Below, piece after piece: positions 62,791 to 64,000 of a stretch of 64,000 nucleotides of DNA. The DNA is taken from contig NZ_CP016793.1 in the NCBI RefSeq assembly GCF_001701025.1, forward strand, positions 4,464,001-4,528,000, given 5' to 3'. Every line of letters begins with the position of its first letter. Position 1 is the first letter of the stretch. The notes beneath the pieces are model-generated. The model was not told where the DNA came from. It saw nothing but the letters and a program-made list of their open reading frames with translations, and did no database searches. The DNA is from Lentzea guizhouensis (GTDB taxonomy: Bacteria > Actinomycetota > Actinomycetes > Mycobacteriales > Pseudonocardiaceae). The position numbers and the translations under genes are program-made.

Positions 62791-62807
62791 CTTCGAGGAG
62801 GTCCGTG

Positions 62808-63767
62808 ATGCGCACCGCGCTGGTCACCGCCGTCGCAGGCGCGGTCGTGGCGTTCCTGTTGGGACTGCTGACGTTCGGCGTGCAGGCGACCGTCCACCCG
62901 CACGACGTTCCGCTCGCCGTCGTGGCACCGCCGCCGATCGCGGAACGGGTGCGGGCGGCCGACTCGCCCGAGGTCGACATCCGCGTGGTCGGCGCGGACG
63001 AGGCGCGAATCCTGTTGGCGGACAGGGAGGTCTACGGGGTGCTGGAGATCGCGGCCAGTGGGGCCACCATCCGGCTGAACCCCGCGGTCAACCCGTCCGG
63101 CACGCAGGTCGCGCAGCAGGTGCTGACCGGGGTCGCCCAGGGTGCCGGGCTGCCGGTGCGGGCCGAGGCACCTGCCGTGTCCGCAGCGGACCGCACGGCA
63201 CCGCTGGCCGCCTCGGCGTTGCTCTGGATCGGAGGGATGGTCGCCGGGGTGCTGTTCGTGGTGCTCAAGGGCGGCCGGTTCCGGCTCGTGTCGTCGCTGG
63301 GCGCCGCGGTGCTGACGGTCGGCTCGGTGGTCGGGCTGCTCGCGTGGTGGGGCGTCTCGTTCACCGGCGCGGCGGTCGCGTTCCTGTTCGCCGTCGCCGG
63401 GGCGTTCGCGTTGCTGCAGGCCGGGTTGTTCAAGCACCTCGGCATCCGCGCGATGGGGATCCTCGGCCTGCTCTACCTGATGGCGCCCGCGGTGGCCGGC
63501 CAGGTCCCGGAGCTGCTGAACCCGGCGTACAAGGTCGCGTTGTGGTCGTGGACGCCGTTCCGGTTCTCCACCGAGGGCCTGCGTGCACTCCTCCACGACG
63601 GTGCGATCAGCACGGAGTGGTGGGTGTTCGCCGGGATCGCCGTGGTCGGGCTCGTGCTGGTGCTAGCCGGCCAGAAAACTCAGCCGGACCGTCCGGACGG
63701 GGTTGTCGACGTTGGTGTCGACCAGGCAGACGGACTGCCAGGTGCCGAGCGCCAGCACACCGCCTAG
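62808..63767 (+). CDS. Polytopic membrane protein, YhgE/Pip-like or ABC-2 permease-like
   Basis: 319 residues. One N-terminal helix (about 5-28), an extracytoplasmic domain of some 100 residues (VDIRVVGADEARILLADREVYGVLEI ... NPSGTQVAQQVL), then five to six helices from residue 140 on. This layout matches YhgE/Pip and related ABC-2-type permeases that export small molecules or act as phage receptors; no ATPase gene is nearby. AGGAGG lies six bases before ATG 62808. The last ~35 residues (after LVLVLAG) are hydrophilic and overlap the convergent gene by 105 bases. Likely controlled by the flanked promoter upstream. Confidence 0.72.
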   Translation: MRTALVTAVAGAVVAFLLGLLTFGVQATVHPHDVPLAVVAPPPIAERVRAADSPEVDIRVVGADEARILLADREVYGVLEIAASGATIRLNPAVNPSGTQVAQQVLTGVAQGAGLPVRAEAPAVSAADRTAPLAASALLWIGGMVAGVLFVVLKGGRFRLVSSLGAAVLTVGSVVGLLAWWGVSFTGAAVAFLFAVAGAFALLQAGLFKHLGIRAMGILGLLYLMAPAVAGQVPELLNPAYKVALWSWTPFRFSTEGLRALLHDGAISTEWWVFAGIAVVGLVLVLAGQKTQPDRPDGVVDVGVDQADGLPGAERQHTA

Positions 63768-64000
63768 GACCGGGATCGTCGCGTAGGGCGGCACCAGCGC
63801 GGGCATCACGTGGTCACGGCCGTGACCGGGGGTGCCGTGCCGGTGCCGCCACCTCACGTCGCGGGGCAGGATGCGTTCGAGCGCGGTGAGCAGGTCGTCG
63901 TCGCTGCCCGCGCCCGTCTCGATGATGGCGACGCCCGCCGTCGCGTGGGGGACCCACACGTGCAGCAGGCCGTCGCCGTTCTCGTCCTGGAGGAACCGCT
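63663..64000 (-). CDS. YjbQ family protein, 5' end outside window
   Basis: C-terminal ~112 residues of a YjbQ/UPF0047 protein; the start lies beyond base 64000. Diagnostic residues are HATAGVAI (His and Thr of the active-site cluster), GHGRDHVMPAL and VLALGTWQSV. The E. coli protein has a side activity in thiamine phosphate synthesis; the true role of the family is uncertain. The 3' end overlaps the membrane protein gene by 105 bases. Confidence 0.9.
   Translation of the reverse strand, partial: RFLQDENGDGLLHVWVPHATAGVAIIETGAGSDDDLLTALERILPRDVRWRHRHGTPGHGRDHVMPALVPPYATIPVLGGVLALGTWQSVCLVDTNVDNPVRTVRLSFLAG

Overview
The window is chromosomal DNA from a high-GC actinobacterium. Coding density is near 90 percent, codon position three is strongly GC-rich, GTG starts are common and most genes are on short alternating-strand operons. 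Mycothione reductase (mycothiol chemistry), an HspR-type HAIR operator in front of lon, two large SARP/AfsR-type regulators and many secreted S1 proteases point to a filamentous actinomycete of the Pseudonocardiales (Lentzea/Saccharothrix-like). The genus is inference.

Backbone. The order GNAT (2-433), penicillin-binding lipoprotein (453), methionine aminopeptidase (2298), mycothione reductase (12333), chelatase-cobO-cobB (36109-40024), siroheme synthase (45057), proS (52836) matches, from memory, the order Rv2867c, Rv2864c, Rv2861c, Rv2855, Rv2850c-Rv2848c, Rv2847c, Rv2845c of Mycobacterium tuberculosis. It is an ancient backbone into which accessory genes are inserted.

Layout. 1-7 kb: cell wall and protein maturation genes, cobyric acid synthase, a LysR/EamA divergent pair. 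7-16 kb: GntR-epoxide hydrolase-winged-helix operon, transporter, mycothione reductase/flavodoxin, secreted deacetylase and a tandem pair of AMIN-like secreted proteins. 16-23 kb: Lon with HAIR operator, SAM methyltransferase, and a PheS/PheT-like orphan ligase preceded by a candidate leader peptide and alternative stem-loops, downstream of a membrane patatin. 23-36 kb: ABC exporter, hydrolases, M48 peptidase, two trypsins, bioF divergent to a P450, and a TetR-controlled oxidoreductase with two palindromic operators. 36-43 kb: cobalamin riboswitch followed by cob genes, five of six of which are interrupted by frame changes and three of which have lost family motifs. 43-54 kb: third trypsin, PIG-L hydrolase, siroheme synthase, DEAD-box helicase, RIO kinase, YaaA, proS. 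54-64 kb: a regulatory locus with two SARP regulators, a secreted peptide with six DTPW repeats, a 778-bp structured control region, then a secreted/anchored Gln-rich protein, a membrane protein and the start of a YjbQ-family gene.

Most interesting: (i) the DTPW-repeat peptide encoded between two AfsR-like regulators, structurally reminiscent of AfsS; (ii) the orphan PheRS-like ligase with an attenuator-like leader; (iii) the eroding corrin methyltransferase genes. A recurrent pattern, a TANNNT box ending 6-8 bases before the start codon without Shine-Dalgarno sequence, suggests many leaderless mRNAs and was used to choose several starts.
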